Below the pieces are notes generated by a model. It was not told the origin of the DNA, did not search any database, and saw only the letters and a program-made list of their open reading frames with translations. This document shows positions 35,747-44,575 of a DNA stretch of 64,000 nucleotides, one piece after another. The stretch is taken from the NCBI RefSeq assembly GCF_010731735.1, contig NZ_AP022588.1:3844001-3908000 (forward strand), in the 5' to 3' direction. Numbering within the stretch: the first letter of the stretch is position 1; each line of letters begins with the position of its first letter. This DNA comes from Mycolicibacterium sediminis (GTDB lineage Bacteria > Actinomycetota > Actinomycetes > Mycobacteriales > Mycobacteriaceae). A program made the translations under genes and the position numbers.

Positions 35747-36508
35747 ATGGAACTCGGACTGCACGGCAAGCGCTTCCTCGTCACCGGCGGGACCCGCGGC
35801 ATCGGCAGGGCGGTGGTCGAGGGGCTGCTCGCCGAGGGCGCGGCCGTCGCGTACTGCGCCCGCAGCCAGGACGCGGTCACGGCGGCGCGGGACGAGCTTG
35901 CCGCCACCGGCTCCACCGTCGTCGGCACGGCGGTCGACGTCGGTGACGCCGGCGCACTCGCGGGATGGGTGGTGGCGAGCGCGGACGCACTGGGTGGCAT
36001 CGACGGCGTCGTCGCCAACGTGAGTGCACTGGCCATCCCCGACAGCCAGGAGAACTGGCGCAATAGCTTCGACGTCGACCTGATGGGCACCGTGGGCCTG
36101 GTGGAGGCCGCGCTGCCGCACCTCCTCGAGGCCGACGCCGGGTCCATCGTGACGATCTCGAGTGTCTCTGGACGCGAGATCGACTTCGCCGCAGGGCCGT
36201 ACGGCACCATGAAGGCCGCGATCGTCCACTACACGCAGGGTCTGGCGTACAACCTGGCCGGCAAGGGCGTACGCGCCAACACCGTCAGCCCGGGCAACAC
36301 GTACTTCCCCGGTGGCGTCTGGGCGTCGATCGAGGAGAACGACCCCGACCTGTTCGCGACGGCGCTGGGCCTCAATCCGACGGGACGCATGGCCACCGCG
36401 CAGGAGGTCGCCAATGCCGTGGTGTTCCTCAGCAGCACGGCGGCAAGCTTCATCACCGGCACCAACCTGCTCGTCGACGGCGCGCTCACGCGCGGCGTCC
36501 AATTCTGA
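35747..36508 (+). CDS. Short-chain dehydrogenase/reductase
   Basis: A 253-residue classical SDR. The cofactor motif TGGTRGIG is at residues 13-20, the catalytic Ser in TISSVSG and the YxxxK pair in GPYGTMKAA. NVSAL replaces the usual NNAG, a common variant. The terminal INLLVDG-type motif (TNLLVDGALTRG) is conserved. Basic or acidic residues that would decide NADPH versus NADH (CARSQD) suggest NADPH. It follows the acetamidase and converges with the monooxygenase, whose stop codon it abuts exactly. Confidence 0.9.
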   Translation: MELGLHGKRFLVTGGTRGIGRAVVEGLLAEGAAVAYCARSQDAVTAARDELAATGSTVVGTAVDVGDAGALAGWVVASADALGGIDGVVANVSALAIPDSQENWRNSFDVDLMGTVGLVEAALPHLLEADAGSIVTISSVSGREIDFAAGPYGTMKAAIVHYTQGLAYNLAGKGVRANTVSPGNTYFPGGVWASIEENDPDLFATALGLNPTGRMATAQEVANAVVFLSSTAASFITGTNLLVDGALTRGVQF

Positions 36509-37987
36509 TCAGGCGCTGAACTCGTAGTCCCGCAACGGGAATCGACGGCTCCGCAGGTACACCTCGAAGGTCGTGCCGGGCCGTAGCGGGACGTCGCCGT
36601 TGCGGTCGAAGTAGTAGCTGTTGGCCAGGCTGCAGCTGTCCTGCCAGAAGATCTGACGTCCCCGCTTGCGCATCATCTCCGCGAAGTAGCGGTCGTTGGC
36701 CTCCGTCGACACCTCGACGCGCGACGCCGCCCGGTCGCCGGCCTGCGTGAGGCAGCGGACGATGTGGTGGGTCTGCGCCTCGATCAGTGCGAAGTACGAC
36801 GACCCCACGTAGCCGTACGGTCCCATGACGGAGAAGAAGTTCGGGAACCCCGGCACGCTGACGCCCTCGTAGGCCTGCATGCGGTTGCTCTCCCAGAAGT
36901 CCGCGAGGGCGAGTCCGCCGCTGCCCGTCACGTCGAACGTGACCGCGTCGACGTCCATCACCTTGAACCCCGTGGCGAGGATGAGCACGTCGACGTCGTG
37001 GGCGGCGCCGTCGGAGGTGACCACCCCGGACGCCGTGACGCGGTCGATCGGCTCGGTGACCAGCTCGACGTTGTCGCGGTTGTACGTCGAGAGGTAGGTG
37101 TTGTGGAACCCGGGCCGCTTGCACCCGACGGCGTAGCGGGGGGTCAGCTTGTCCCGCACCGCGGGATCGTGGACCTCGCGCTTGAGGAACGCCCGCCCCA
37201 GCTTCTCGGCGCGGTCGGCCAGGGGCAGGGTCGTGTAGTAGTGCGCGGAGATGGGGAAGGTCAGCTCGACGTAGGCCTGGCTGAGCAGACGGTGCACGGT
37301 CCGGCCGCCCGGGATGCGCATCGCCCAGCGGGCGACGGTCGGCAGTGGGACGTCGAACTTCGGCAGGCACCAGATGGGGGTGCGCTGGAACACGGTGAGG
37401 TGCTCGACGTTCGGCGCGATCTCGGGGATGACCTGAACCGCCGAGGCGCCGGTGCCGACGATGGCGACGCGCTTGCCGGTCAGGTCCTGGTCGTGGTCCC
37501 ACCGTGCGGTGTGCATGGTGACGCCGGCGAAGTCCTCGACCCCCTTGATGTCGGGCGGCTTCGGCACGGTGAGCACTCCGCTGGCGTTGATCACGAACCG
37601 CGCGGTCAACGACTCGCCGGTCGCCAGCTCGATCCGCCACGTGCTGGTGTCGTCGTCGAACCGTGCCGCCGTCACCTGCGTGTCGAATCGGATCCGGTCG
37701 CGCAGGCCGTACTTCGCGACGCAGCGGTCGGCGTATCCCTTGAGCTCGCGGCCCTTGGCGTAGGTGCGGGACCAGTCGGCGCTCTGCTCGAACGAGAACT
37801 GGTAGGAGAACGACGGGATGTCCACGGCGATACCGGGATAGGTGTTCCAGTACCAGGTGCCGCCGGGCTCGGCGCCCGCCTCGAGGATGACGTAGTCGTG
37901 CAGACCCGCACGGTCCAGTGCGATGGCGGCGCCGATCCCCGAGAAGCCCGCCCCGATGACGACCACGTGGTGCTGCGGGGCGCTCAC
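36509..37987 (-). CDS. Flavin-containing monooxygenase, Baeyer-Villiger type
   Basis: A 492-residue FAD- and NADPH-dependent monooxygenase. The FAD Rossmann motif GAGFSGIG is at residues 12-19, the NADPH motif GTGASA near 178, and between them FAGVTMHTARWD (153-164) fits the Baeyer-Villiger fingerprint FxGxxxHxxxW. These enzymes insert oxygen next to a ketone to give an ester or lactone; ethionamide-activating EthA of M. tuberculosis is a relative. It is the third gene of a minus-strand unit behind two esterases (GTGA overlap), which fits ester products being hydrolysed. Rv1393c occupies the comparable position after metK in M. tuberculosis. Confidence 0.9.
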   Translation of the reverse strand: MSAPQHHVVVIGAGFSGIGAAIALDRAGLHDYVILEAGAEPGGTWYWNTYPGIAVDIPSFSYQFSFEQSADWSRTYAKGRELKGYADRCVAKYGLRDRIRFDTQVTAARFDDDTSTWRIELATGESLTARFVINASGVLTVPKPPDIKGVEDFAGVTMHTARWDHDQDLTGKRVAIVGTGASAVQVIPEIAPNVEHLTVFQRTPIWCLPKFDVPLPTVARWAMRIPGGRTVHRLLSQAYVELTFPISAHYYTTLPLADRAEKLGRAFLKREVHDPAVRDKLTPRYAVGCKRPGFHNTYLSTYNRDNVELVTEPIDRVTASGVVTSDGAAHDVDVLILATGFKVMDVDAVTFDVTGSGGLALADFWESNRMQAYEGVSVPGFPNFFSVMGPYGYVGSSYFALIEAQTHHIVRCLTQAGDRAASRVEVSTEANDRYFAEMMRKRGRQIFWQDSCSLANSYYFDRNGDVPLRPGTTFEVYLRSRRFPLRDYEFSA

Positions 37988-38970
37988 GCGACGACCCCCG
38001 GATGCAGGGCGGCCTTCAGCGCCGCGAGGCCGGAGTCGGTGGCGGCCGCCGCCACCGGGGAGGCCAGCGCGAGGCTGACGTACCCGTGCACCATGGTGGG
38101 CTCGTTGCTCAGCTGAACGGGAACGCCTGCGGCGGAGAGCATCTCCGCGTATCGGCCGCCGTCGTCGCGCAGCGGGTCGTGTTCGGCGGTGCCGATGAAC
38201 GCCGGCGGCAGACCCGCCAGCTTCTCGGCGTTGGCCGGTGCGAAGTCGGTGGGCAGCGACCGCGGATCGTCGAGGTTCGTGCCCGGTGCGTACCAGGTCA
38301 GGAACGCGGCGATGACGTCAGGATCGAGGATCGGTGCGTCGGCGTTCTCCACGAACGACGGCAACGTCATGTCACCGACCACGCACGGGTACCAGAGCAG
38401 CTGGAACACCAGCGGGGGACCGCCGGCGTCGCGGGCGCGCAGCGCCATGACCGCCGACAGGTTGCCGCCCGCCGAGTCACCCGCGACCGCGATGCGCGTC
38501 GGGTCCCCGCCCAGCTCGACGGCGTGCTCGGCGACCCACCGAAGTGCCGCCCAGGCGTCGTCGACACCGGCGGGGAAGGGATGCTCCGGGGCCAGCCGGT
38601 AGTCGACCGACACGACGATGGCCTCGGCGCCGATGGCATGTGCCCTGGCCACGTGATCGTGGGTGTCGAGGTCGCCGATCGACCAGCCGCCGCCGTGGTA
38701 GAAGACGACGATCGGCAGGCCGTCGTGTCGATCGATCGGTGGCCAGTACACGCGGACGGGCACGTCGGTCACCGAGCCGTGGCCGACGGTCCGGTCCTCG
38801 ATCCGCATGGGCGGCAACATCTCCGGTGGTGGCTTGACCGCACGGAACTTCTCCCGGGCCACCTCGACTCCGTCGTCGATGGTGAACTTCATCGGGACGA
38901 GGTCGAGGAGCGCCTTCAGCGCGGGATCGATGCCGGGCCGGGTCGAGAGGGTGTCCGCCATGTCGGTCAC
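37984..38970 (-). CDS. Alpha/beta hydrolase, hormone-sensitive lipase (HSL) family, copy 2
   Basis: A 328-residue HSL-family carboxylesterase. The oxyanion motif HGGGW, the nucleophile motif GDSAGGN, the acid Asp in EHDPLRDDG and His in MVHGY can all be seen. It is clearly a paralogue of the next gene upstream, sharing VDYRLAPEHPFPAGVDDAW and other blocks. GTG 38970 overlaps the preceding stop as GTGA; ATG 38961 is an alternative giving MADTLSTRPG. It is related to mycobacterial LipH/NlhH-type esterases, which act on short acyl esters. Linked to the Baeyer-Villiger enzyme by a 4-base overlap. Confidence 0.88.
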   Translation of the reverse strand: MTDMADTLSTRPGIDPALKALLDLVPMKFTIDDGVEVAREKFRAVKPPPEMLPPMRIEDRTVGHGSVTDVPVRVYWPPIDRHDGLPIVVFYHGGGWSIGDLDTHDHVARAHAIGAEAIVVSVDYRLAPEHPFPAGVDDAWAALRWVAEHAVELGGDPTRIAVAGDSAGGNLSAVMALRARDAGGPPLVFQLLWYPCVVGDMTLPSFVENADAPILDPDVIAAFLTWYAPGTNLDDPRSLPTDFAPANAEKLAGLPPAFIGTAEHDPLRDDGGRYAEMLSAAGVPVQLSNEPTMVHGYVSLALASPVAAAATDSGLAALKAALHPGVVA

Positions 38971-39911
38971 GTTAGCGCGGCCCGCAGGGCGGCGAGGGCG
39001 GTCCGGACGGCCTCGGTGGCGGCGGGAACGATGTCCGTGTACCCGAGGTAACCGTGCACCAGCGTCTGCGCGTTGTGCACCTCGACGGGCACACCCGCCG
39101 CGGCCAGCAGTTCGCCGTAGCGGATGCCGTCGTCGCGCAACGGGTCGTGGCCCGCGACCGCCACGTAGGCCGGGGGCAGTCCGGCGAAGGACTCCGCCCG
39201 CCCGGGGATCAGCGTCGACGGGGCGGTCGACAGGTCGACGTGCCCCGCGTACCACCGCGAGAAGCCCTTGACGCAGGAGGTGTCGAGGATCGGCGCGTGC
39301 GCGTTCTCGGTGAACGAGGGCAGCGACAGGTCCCACGTCGTCGCCGGATACCAGAGCAGCTGGAACCGCAGCGCCGGGCCGCCGGCGTCGCGGGCCAGTT
39401 GCGCCACCACCGCGGCCAGGTTGCCGCCCGCGGAGTCACCCGCGACCGCGATCCGGTTCGGGTCGGCGCCCAGTTCGGCGGCGTGCTCGGCCACCCACCG
39501 GGTGGCTGCCCAGACGTCGTCGACCGCGGCGGGGAAGGGGTGCTCGGGGGCCAGCCGGTAGTCGACGGCGACCACCACGGCCCCGGTGTGGACGGCGTGG
39601 TGGCGGGCGGTGCCGTCGTAGGTGTCGAGGTCGCCGACCACCCAGCCACCGCCGTGCAGGAACAGCACGATCGGTGGCGGATCGCCGAGCGGCTCCGCGG
39701 GCCAGTACAGCCGGATGGGGATCTCGCCCGCGGGCCCGTCGATGGTGCGGTCCTCGGTGCGCACCTCGGGGTGGACCTCGCCGCGGGGCAGGTCGCGGAA
39801 ACGACTCCGCGCCGCCTCCGCGCCGCCGTCGACGGTCAACTGGAACGGAACGGCCTCGAGGACCTTCTCCAGGATGGGATCCAGACCCGGCCGTGCATCG
39901 CTATCCGACAT
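38967..39911 (-). CDS. Alpha/beta hydrolase, hormone-sensitive lipase (HSL) family, copy 1
   Basis: A 314-residue HSL-family esterase with HGGGW, VDYRLAPEHPFPAAVDDVW, GDSAGGN, the acid in GHDPLRDDG and LVHGY. It starts the three-gene minus-strand unit and is a tandem duplicate of the gene that follows; identity is high throughout both catalytic blocks, pointing to a duplication with possible substrate divergence. M. tuberculosis has a comparable pair (lipH, lipI) before priA. A -10 hexamer ends 6 bases before the ATG. No signal peptide. Confidence 0.9.
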   Translation of the reverse strand: MSDSDARPGLDPILEKVLEAVPFQLTVDGGAEAARSRFRDLPRGEVHPEVRTEDRTIDGPAGEIPIRLYWPAEPLGDPPPIVLFLHGGGWVVGDLDTYDGTARHHAVHTGAVVVAVDYRLAPEHPFPAAVDDVWAATRWVAEHAAELGADPNRIAVAGDSAGGNLAAVVAQLARDAGGPALRFQLLWYPATTWDLSLPSFTENAHAPILDTSCVKGFSRWYAGHVDLSTAPSTLIPGRAESFAGLPPAYVAVAGHDPLRDDGIRYGELLAAAGVPVEVHNAQTLVHGYLGYTDIVPAATEAVRTALAALRAALT

Positions 39912-39917
39912 GCCCCG

Positions 39918-39973
39918 ACGGTACGCAGCCGGACCGGTCGGAGGCGGTGTGGGTTGCCACCTCCTAGTACGTT
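39918..39973. promoter_or_regulatory. Divergent -10 elements between the esterase unit and the YhhN-like gene
   Basis: On the minus strand TACCGT (39923-39918) ends 6 bases before ATG 39911. On the plus strand TACGTT (39968-39973) ends 6 bases before GTG 39980. Both fit TANNNT and both imply leaderless transcripts from a 68-base intergenic region. Confidence 0.42.
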
Positions 39974-39979
39974 CGTGCA

Positions 39980-40720
39980 GTGGCGACGACGGCTGGGCGT
40001 GCGACGGGCAGCGCCGTCCGCGTCGCCTGGATCGCCGCGGCAGTGGTCGCGATCGCCTACGGCACGTTCCTCGTCGTGACGGCTGCGCACGAGCCGAGCG
40101 GCGCCGAACTCACCGGCCGGTTCGCCCTCCAGCCCGCGGCGAAGGCGCTGACGGCCGTGCTGCTCGCCGTGGCCGCGCTCGGGCATCCCGTCGCACGCGA
40201 ACGTCGCCCGCTGGTGGCTGCGCTGGTGCTCTCGGCGACCGGCGACGTCCTGCTGGCGATGCCGTGGTGGGAACCGTCGTTCGTGCTCGGCCTGGCGGCG
40301 TTCCTGCTCGCGCACCTGTGCTTCCTCGCGGCGCTGCTGCCGCTCGTCCGGCGGACGACGCCGAGGGTCGTCGCATGCGGCGTCCTGATCGTCGTCTGCG
40401 TGGTGCTGCTGGCCTGGATGTGGCCGCCGCTCGTGGCGGCGGGCATGGCGCTGCCGGTGACGGTCTACATCGTGGTGCTCGGCGCGATGGCGTGCGCGGC
40501 GCTGCTCGCCGACCTGCCCACGCCGTGGACGGCGCTGGGCGCGGTGTGCTTCGCGGTGTCCGACGGGATGATCGGCGTCGGCCGGTTCATCCTCGGCGGC
40601 GAACAGCTCGCGGTGCCGATCTGGTGGGCGTACGCGGCGTCCATCCTGTTGATCACCGCGGGGTTCCTGTTCGGTCGGGCGCCCGAGGCGTCGGTGGCCG
40701 CTGCTACACCGGCGACGTGA
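39980..40720 (+). CDS. YhhN/lysoplasmalogenase family membrane protein
   Basis: A 246-residue protein with seven to eight predicted membrane helices and the YhhN-family pattern, including the acidic LVLSATGDVLLAMPWW and FAVSDGMIGVGRF motifs that carry the family's conserved Asp residues. Some members hydrolyse the vinyl ether of lysoplasmalogens (TMEM86 relatives); the bacterial substrate is unknown. It corresponds in position to Rv1401. It overlaps the priA start by 4 bases (GTGA). Confidence 0.85.
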   Translation: MATTAGRATGSAVRVAWIAAAVVAIAYGTFLVVTAAHEPSGAELTGRFALQPAAKALTAVLLAVAALGHPVARERRPLVAALVLSATGDVLLAMPWWEPSFVLGLAAFLLAHLCFLAALLPLVRRTTPRVVACGVLIVVCVVLLAWMWPPLVAAGMALPVTVYIVVLGAMACAALLADLPTPWTALGAVCFAVSDGMIGVGRFILGGEQLAVPIWWAYAASILLITAGFLFGRAPEASVAAATPAT

Positions 40721-42720
40721 CGGTCACCCAGCGCCAGGCCCCGGAACACGAGCCGATCGCTCGCGTGCTGCCGATGCTGTCGGTGCCGCACCTCGACCGC
40801 GAGTTCGACTACCTCGTCACCGCGGAGCAGTCGAACGACGCGCAGCCCGGTGTGCGGGCGCGGGTGCGGTTCCACGGCAGGCTCGTCGACGCGTTCATCC
40901 TCGAGCGGCGGTCGGACACCGACCACGTCGGCAAGCTCGGCTGGCTCGACCGGGTGGTGTCGCCGGAGCCTGTGCTGACCGCCGACGTCCGGCGACTGGT
41001 CGAGGCGGTGGCGTCGCGCTACGCCGGCACCCGGCCCGACGTCCTGCGCCTCGCCGTGCCGCCCCGGCACGCGGCGGTCGAGAAGAAGGACCCGCCCGTG
41101 TTCTCCCCGCTGACGCCGATCGACGTGGATCCCGGTGCGTGGGCCACCTACCGCGGCGGTGCCGGGTTCCTCGGCGCCCTGGCGGAGGGTCGCGCCGCCC
41201 GCGCGGTGTGGCAGGCGCTGCCGGGGGAGCAGTGGGCGGACCGGTTGGCCGAGGCGGCGGCGGTGGTGGTGAACGCGGGACGCTCCGCCCTGGCCGTCGT
41301 TCCGGATCAGCGCGACGTCGACGCCGTGCACGCCGCGGCCGTCCGTCACGTCGACCCCGACCGGGTGGTCGCGCTGTCCGCGGGGCTCGGGCCCTCCGAG
41401 CGGTACCGGCGGTGGCTCGCGGTGCTGCGCGGCGGGGCGCGGTTCGTGATCGGCACCCGCAGTGCGGTGTTCGCGCCGGTGGCCGACCTGGGCCTGGTCG
41501 TCGTGTGGGACGACGGCGACGACTCGCTGGCCGAGCCGCGTGCCCCGTACCCGCACGCGAGGGAGGTCGCGATGCTGCGCGCCCACCAGATGCGCTGCGC
41601 CGCCCTGCTGGGCGGGTACGCCCGAACTGCCGAGGCGCAGGCGCTGGTGCGGTCGACGTGGGCGCACGACCTGGTCGCCACCCGCCCGGTGGTGCGCGCG
41701 CGGACCGCACGGGTCATCGCGATCGACGACAGCGCCTTCACACAGGAGCGCGACCCGGCCGCCCGCACCGCCCGGTTGCCGTCGATGGCGCTCGACGCGG
41801 CGCGCAAGGCACTCGCGGCGGACGCACCGGTGCTGATCCAGGTGCCGCGTCGCGGATACGTGCCCGCCCTGTCGTGCGGTCGGTGCCGCGCGATCGCCCG
41901 CTGCAGGCACTGCACCGGACCGCTGTCACTGCCCGACCGCGACACCACCGGTGCGGTGTGCCGGTGGTGCGGCAGGCACGAGGCCGCGCTGCGGTGCGCG
42001 CGCTGCGGCTCGGACTCGGTGCGGGCGGTGGTGGTCGGCGCGCGCCGCACCGCCGAGGAGATCGGGCGCGCGTTCCCGGGCGTCAGCGTGATGACGTCGA
42101 GCGGGGACGGCGTCCTGGCGACGGTGCCAGGGTCGGCCGCCCTGGTCGTCTCGACGCCGGGCGCCGAGCCGGTCGCCGACGGAGGGTACGGCGCCGCGCT
42201 GCTGCTGGACGGCTGGGCGTTGCTCGGCAGACAGGACCTGCGCGCCGCCGAGGACGCGCTGCGCCGGTGGATGGCGGCGACGGCGCTGGTCCGGCCCCAG
42301 TCCGACGGTGGGGTGGTGGCGGTGGTCGCCGAGTCGGCGATCCCGACTGTCCAGGCCCTGATCCGGTGGGACCCGGTGGCGCACGCCGAGTCCGAACTCG
42401 ACGCCCGCTCCGAGGTCGGCCTGCCGCCGGCGGCGCACATGGCGGCGATCGACGGCACACCCGAGGCGGCGGCCGCGCTGATTGACGCGGCCACTCTCCC
42501 CGAGGCGGCCGAGGTGCTCGGCCCGGTCGACCTGCCGCCCGGGGCGCGCCGCCCGGCAGGCGAACCGACGGCCGGGCCGGTGATGCGGATGCTGGTGCGC
42601 GTCCCGCGCGACCGCGGCCTCGACCTGGCGGCGGCACTGCGCAGGGCCACCGGTTCGCTGAGTGCGCGGCACGACAACGAGCCAGTTCGCGTCCAGATCG
42701 ACCCGTTGCACATAGGGTAG
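40717..42720 (+). CDS. priA: PriA-like primosomal protein lacking helicase motifs
   Basis: A 667-residue actinobacterial PriA homologue. The 3'-DNA-binding N-terminal domain (VLPMLSVPHLDREFDYLV) and the zinc-binding cluster (CGRCRAIARCRHC, then CRWCGRHE and CARCGSD) are present. The helicase core is degenerate: where E. coli PriA has a GxTGSGKT P-loop this protein reads VVVNAGRSALAVVPDQRD, and the DEEH box is replaced by VWDDGDDSLAEP. It is therefore unlikely to hydrolyse ATP and may act as a scaffold in replication restart. The C-terminus VRVQIDPLHIG matches M. tuberculosis PriA. GTG 40717 overlaps the upstream gene. Confidence 0.9.
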   Translation: MTVTQRQAPEHEPIARVLPMLSVPHLDREFDYLVTAEQSNDAQPGVRARVRFHGRLVDAFILERRSDTDHVGKLGWLDRVVSPEPVLTADVRRLVEAVASRYAGTRPDVLRLAVPPRHAAVEKKDPPVFSPLTPIDVDPGAWATYRGGAGFLGALAEGRAARAVWQALPGEQWADRLAEAAAVVVNAGRSALAVVPDQRDVDAVHAAAVRHVDPDRVVALSAGLGPSERYRRWLAVLRGGARFVIGTRSAVFAPVADLGLVVVWDDGDDSLAEPRAPYPHAREVAMLRAHQMRCAALLGGYARTAEAQALVRSTWAHDLVATRPVVRARTARVIAIDDSAFTQERDPAARTARLPSMALDAARKALAADAPVLIQVPRRGYVPALSCGRCRAIARCRHCTGPLSLPDRDTTGAVCRWCGRHEAALRCARCGSDSVRAVVVGARRTAEEIGRAFPGVSVMTSSGDGVLATVPGSAALVVSTPGAEPVADGGYGAALLLDGWALLGRQDLRAAEDALRRWMAATALVRPQSDGGVVAVVAESAIPTVQALIRWDPVAHAESELDARSEVGLPPAAHMAAIDGTPEAAAALIDAATLPEAAEVLGPVDLPPGARRPAGEPTAGPVMRMLVRVPRDRGLDLAAALRRATGSLSARHDNEPVRVQIDPLHIG

Positions 42721-42766
42721 GTCTGCCCTCGTCGGGGGTGCGGCGCGAGTCGAACGGGAGGGTGAC

Positions 42767-44575
42767 GTGCGACGGGTGTTCAAGTGGTTGATCTTGATCG
42801 CGCTGGTCGCGGTCGGTCTGCTCTGGCCGCTCACCTCGTCGGGCGCGTCGGGCGGGAGCACCGTCTCCGACCCCGTGGTCATCACCGACTACCGCGCGAA
42901 CTTCACCGTGTCCGCCGACGGCGATCTCGACGCCGTCGAGACCATCACCGGTGACTTCCCGTCCGACCGGCACGGCATCTTCCGGTACTGGGACGTCGCC
43001 AACCTCAACGCCCCCGGTGCCCGGCAGCCCCCCGAGATCGCGTCGATCCTGCTGGACGGCGAACCCGTCCCGTACCGGATGCAGTCGGAGGGCGGCGGTC
43101 GATTCAGCGTGGCGAAGATCGGCGACGCCGACACCACGCTGGTGCCCGGCGCCCACACCTACGAACTCCGCTACTCGATCGCCGGGGTGCTCGATCCCGG
43201 TAGCACCGGCGAGAACCGTCGATTCGCCGCCGAGGTCGGTCGACCGACGTCGACGTCGACCTTCTTCTGGAACGTCATCGCGCCGTCGTGGAACAACCGC
43301 ATCGACCGGGTCCGGGTGCGAGCCACCCTGCCCGGTCCGGTGACGGGGGCGCAGTGCTCGGTCGGCGTCGGCGTGGGCGCCGCGTGCACGGACCTCGTGG
43401 TCACGGGTGACACCGTCGAACTCACCGCCGTCGACCTCTCGCCGCGGACCCCGGTCACGCTGCGCGCCGGGGTCGACGTGCCGACGCCCCCGCGCGCCAC
43501 CCTGCCGTGGTCGCAGCAGTGGGACCGGATCGCCGGCCAGTCCGTCATCGCCGTCGTGTGGGTGCTCGCGCTGACGGTGGCGGCGGGCGCGCTGGCCTAC
43601 CTCTGGTACCGCACCACGGTGGAGCCGGAGCCCGGTTTCCCCGTGCAGTACGGCCCACCCGCCGGGCTCGGACCCGTCCAGACGGAATACGTCCGGACCG
43701 AGAGCGTCCCCAAGAACGGCCTGACCGCCACGCTGTTCCATCTCGCCGAGCGAAAGCTGGTCGAGCTACGGCAGGTGAACGAGGACCAGTGGAACGTCCG
43801 CGGCACCGCCGAGCGCCAGGCGTGGGCGGACGTCGACCCCGTCGCCGTCGCGGTGGGCTCGGCGCTCGGCGTGATGGGTCCCGGCCGGGAGTTCGAGGCG
43901 AAGAAGGCCGTCGGCGCGGGCAAGAAGCTGACGTCGGCCAAGAGCGAGATGGCCGCCGCGGTGAAGAAGTGGGCGGTCGACGAGGGACTGATCGTCGCGC
44001 GCAAGAAGGAACTCTGGGTGCGGTCGGCGAACGCGCTCGCACTGATCCTCGCGGTATGCGGATTCTGCCGGTGGGGCTTCCCGGCCACGATGTGGGGACT
44101 GCCGTTCGCCGCGGTGTTCGTCGTCACCGTCCGCTCGTGGGCGGACGGCGTGGGCACGCGGCGCACCGAGGCGGGCCGGCGGCTGTGGTCGCAGGCGGGC
44201 GGATTCCACCGGCTGCTGGCCACCGAGTCCGCGGAGACACGCTTCGACTTCGCCGCCCGCAAGGATCTGTACACCGCCTACGTGCCGTTCGCGGTCGCCG
44301 CGGGCACCGCGGCCCTGTGGGCGAAGAAGTACCGGGATGCGACCGGAGACGTTGCCCCGCAACCGGACTGGTACCACTCGTCGTCGACGTCGGGTTCCGG
44401 CTTCAGCGGCGGTTCGGGCGGCCCGGACTTCGACGGCTTCGAGTCGGCGCTGTCGTCGTCGATCGGCGCCTACACCGCGTCGCAGTCGTCGTCGAGCAGC
44501 AGCGGTGGCTCCAGCTCGAGCGGCGGTGGTGGCGGTGGCGGTGGCGGTGGCGGCGGAGGAGGAGGCTCGTGGTGA
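42767..44575 (+). CDS. DUF2207 membrane protein with poly-Ser/Gly tail
   Basis: A 602-residue protein of the DUF2207 (YciQ-like) family: an N-terminal signal/anchor (WLILIALVAVGLLWPL), an extracytoplasmic beta domain, a membrane helix near residue 265 (VIAVVWVLALTVAAGALAYLW), a cytoplasmic region and a further hydrophobic pair near 425-450. The C-terminus is a low-complexity tail of Ser and Gly runs ending in 15 consecutive Gly and SW, typical of the family. Function unknown. GTG 42767 has GGAGGG upstream. It overlaps lemA; DUF2207 and LemA genes are frequent neighbours. Confidence 0.85.
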   Translation: MRRVFKWLILIALVAVGLLWPLTSSGASGGSTVSDPVVITDYRANFTVSADGDLDAVETITGDFPSDRHGIFRYWDVANLNAPGARQPPEIASILLDGEPVPYRMQSEGGGRFSVAKIGDADTTLVPGAHTYELRYSIAGVLDPGSTGENRRFAAEVGRPTSTSTFFWNVIAPSWNNRIDRVRVRATLPGPVTGAQCSVGVGVGAACTDLVVTGDTVELTAVDLSPRTPVTLRAGVDVPTPPRATLPWSQQWDRIAGQSVIAVVWVLALTVAAGALAYLWYRTTVEPEPGFPVQYGPPAGLGPVQTEYVRTESVPKNGLTATLFHLAERKLVELRQVNEDQWNVRGTAERQAWADVDPVAVAVGSALGVMGPGREFEAKKAVGAGKKLTSAKSEMAAAVKKWAVDEGLIVARKKELWVRSANALALILAVCGFCRWGFPATMWGLPFAAVFVVTVRSWADGVGTRRTEAGRRLWSQAGGFHRLLATESAETRFDFAARKDLYTAYVPFAVAAGTAALWAKKYRDATGDVAPQPDWYHSSSTSGSGFSGGSGGPDFDGFESALSSSIGAYTASQSSSSSSGGSSSSGGGGGGGGGGGGGGGSW

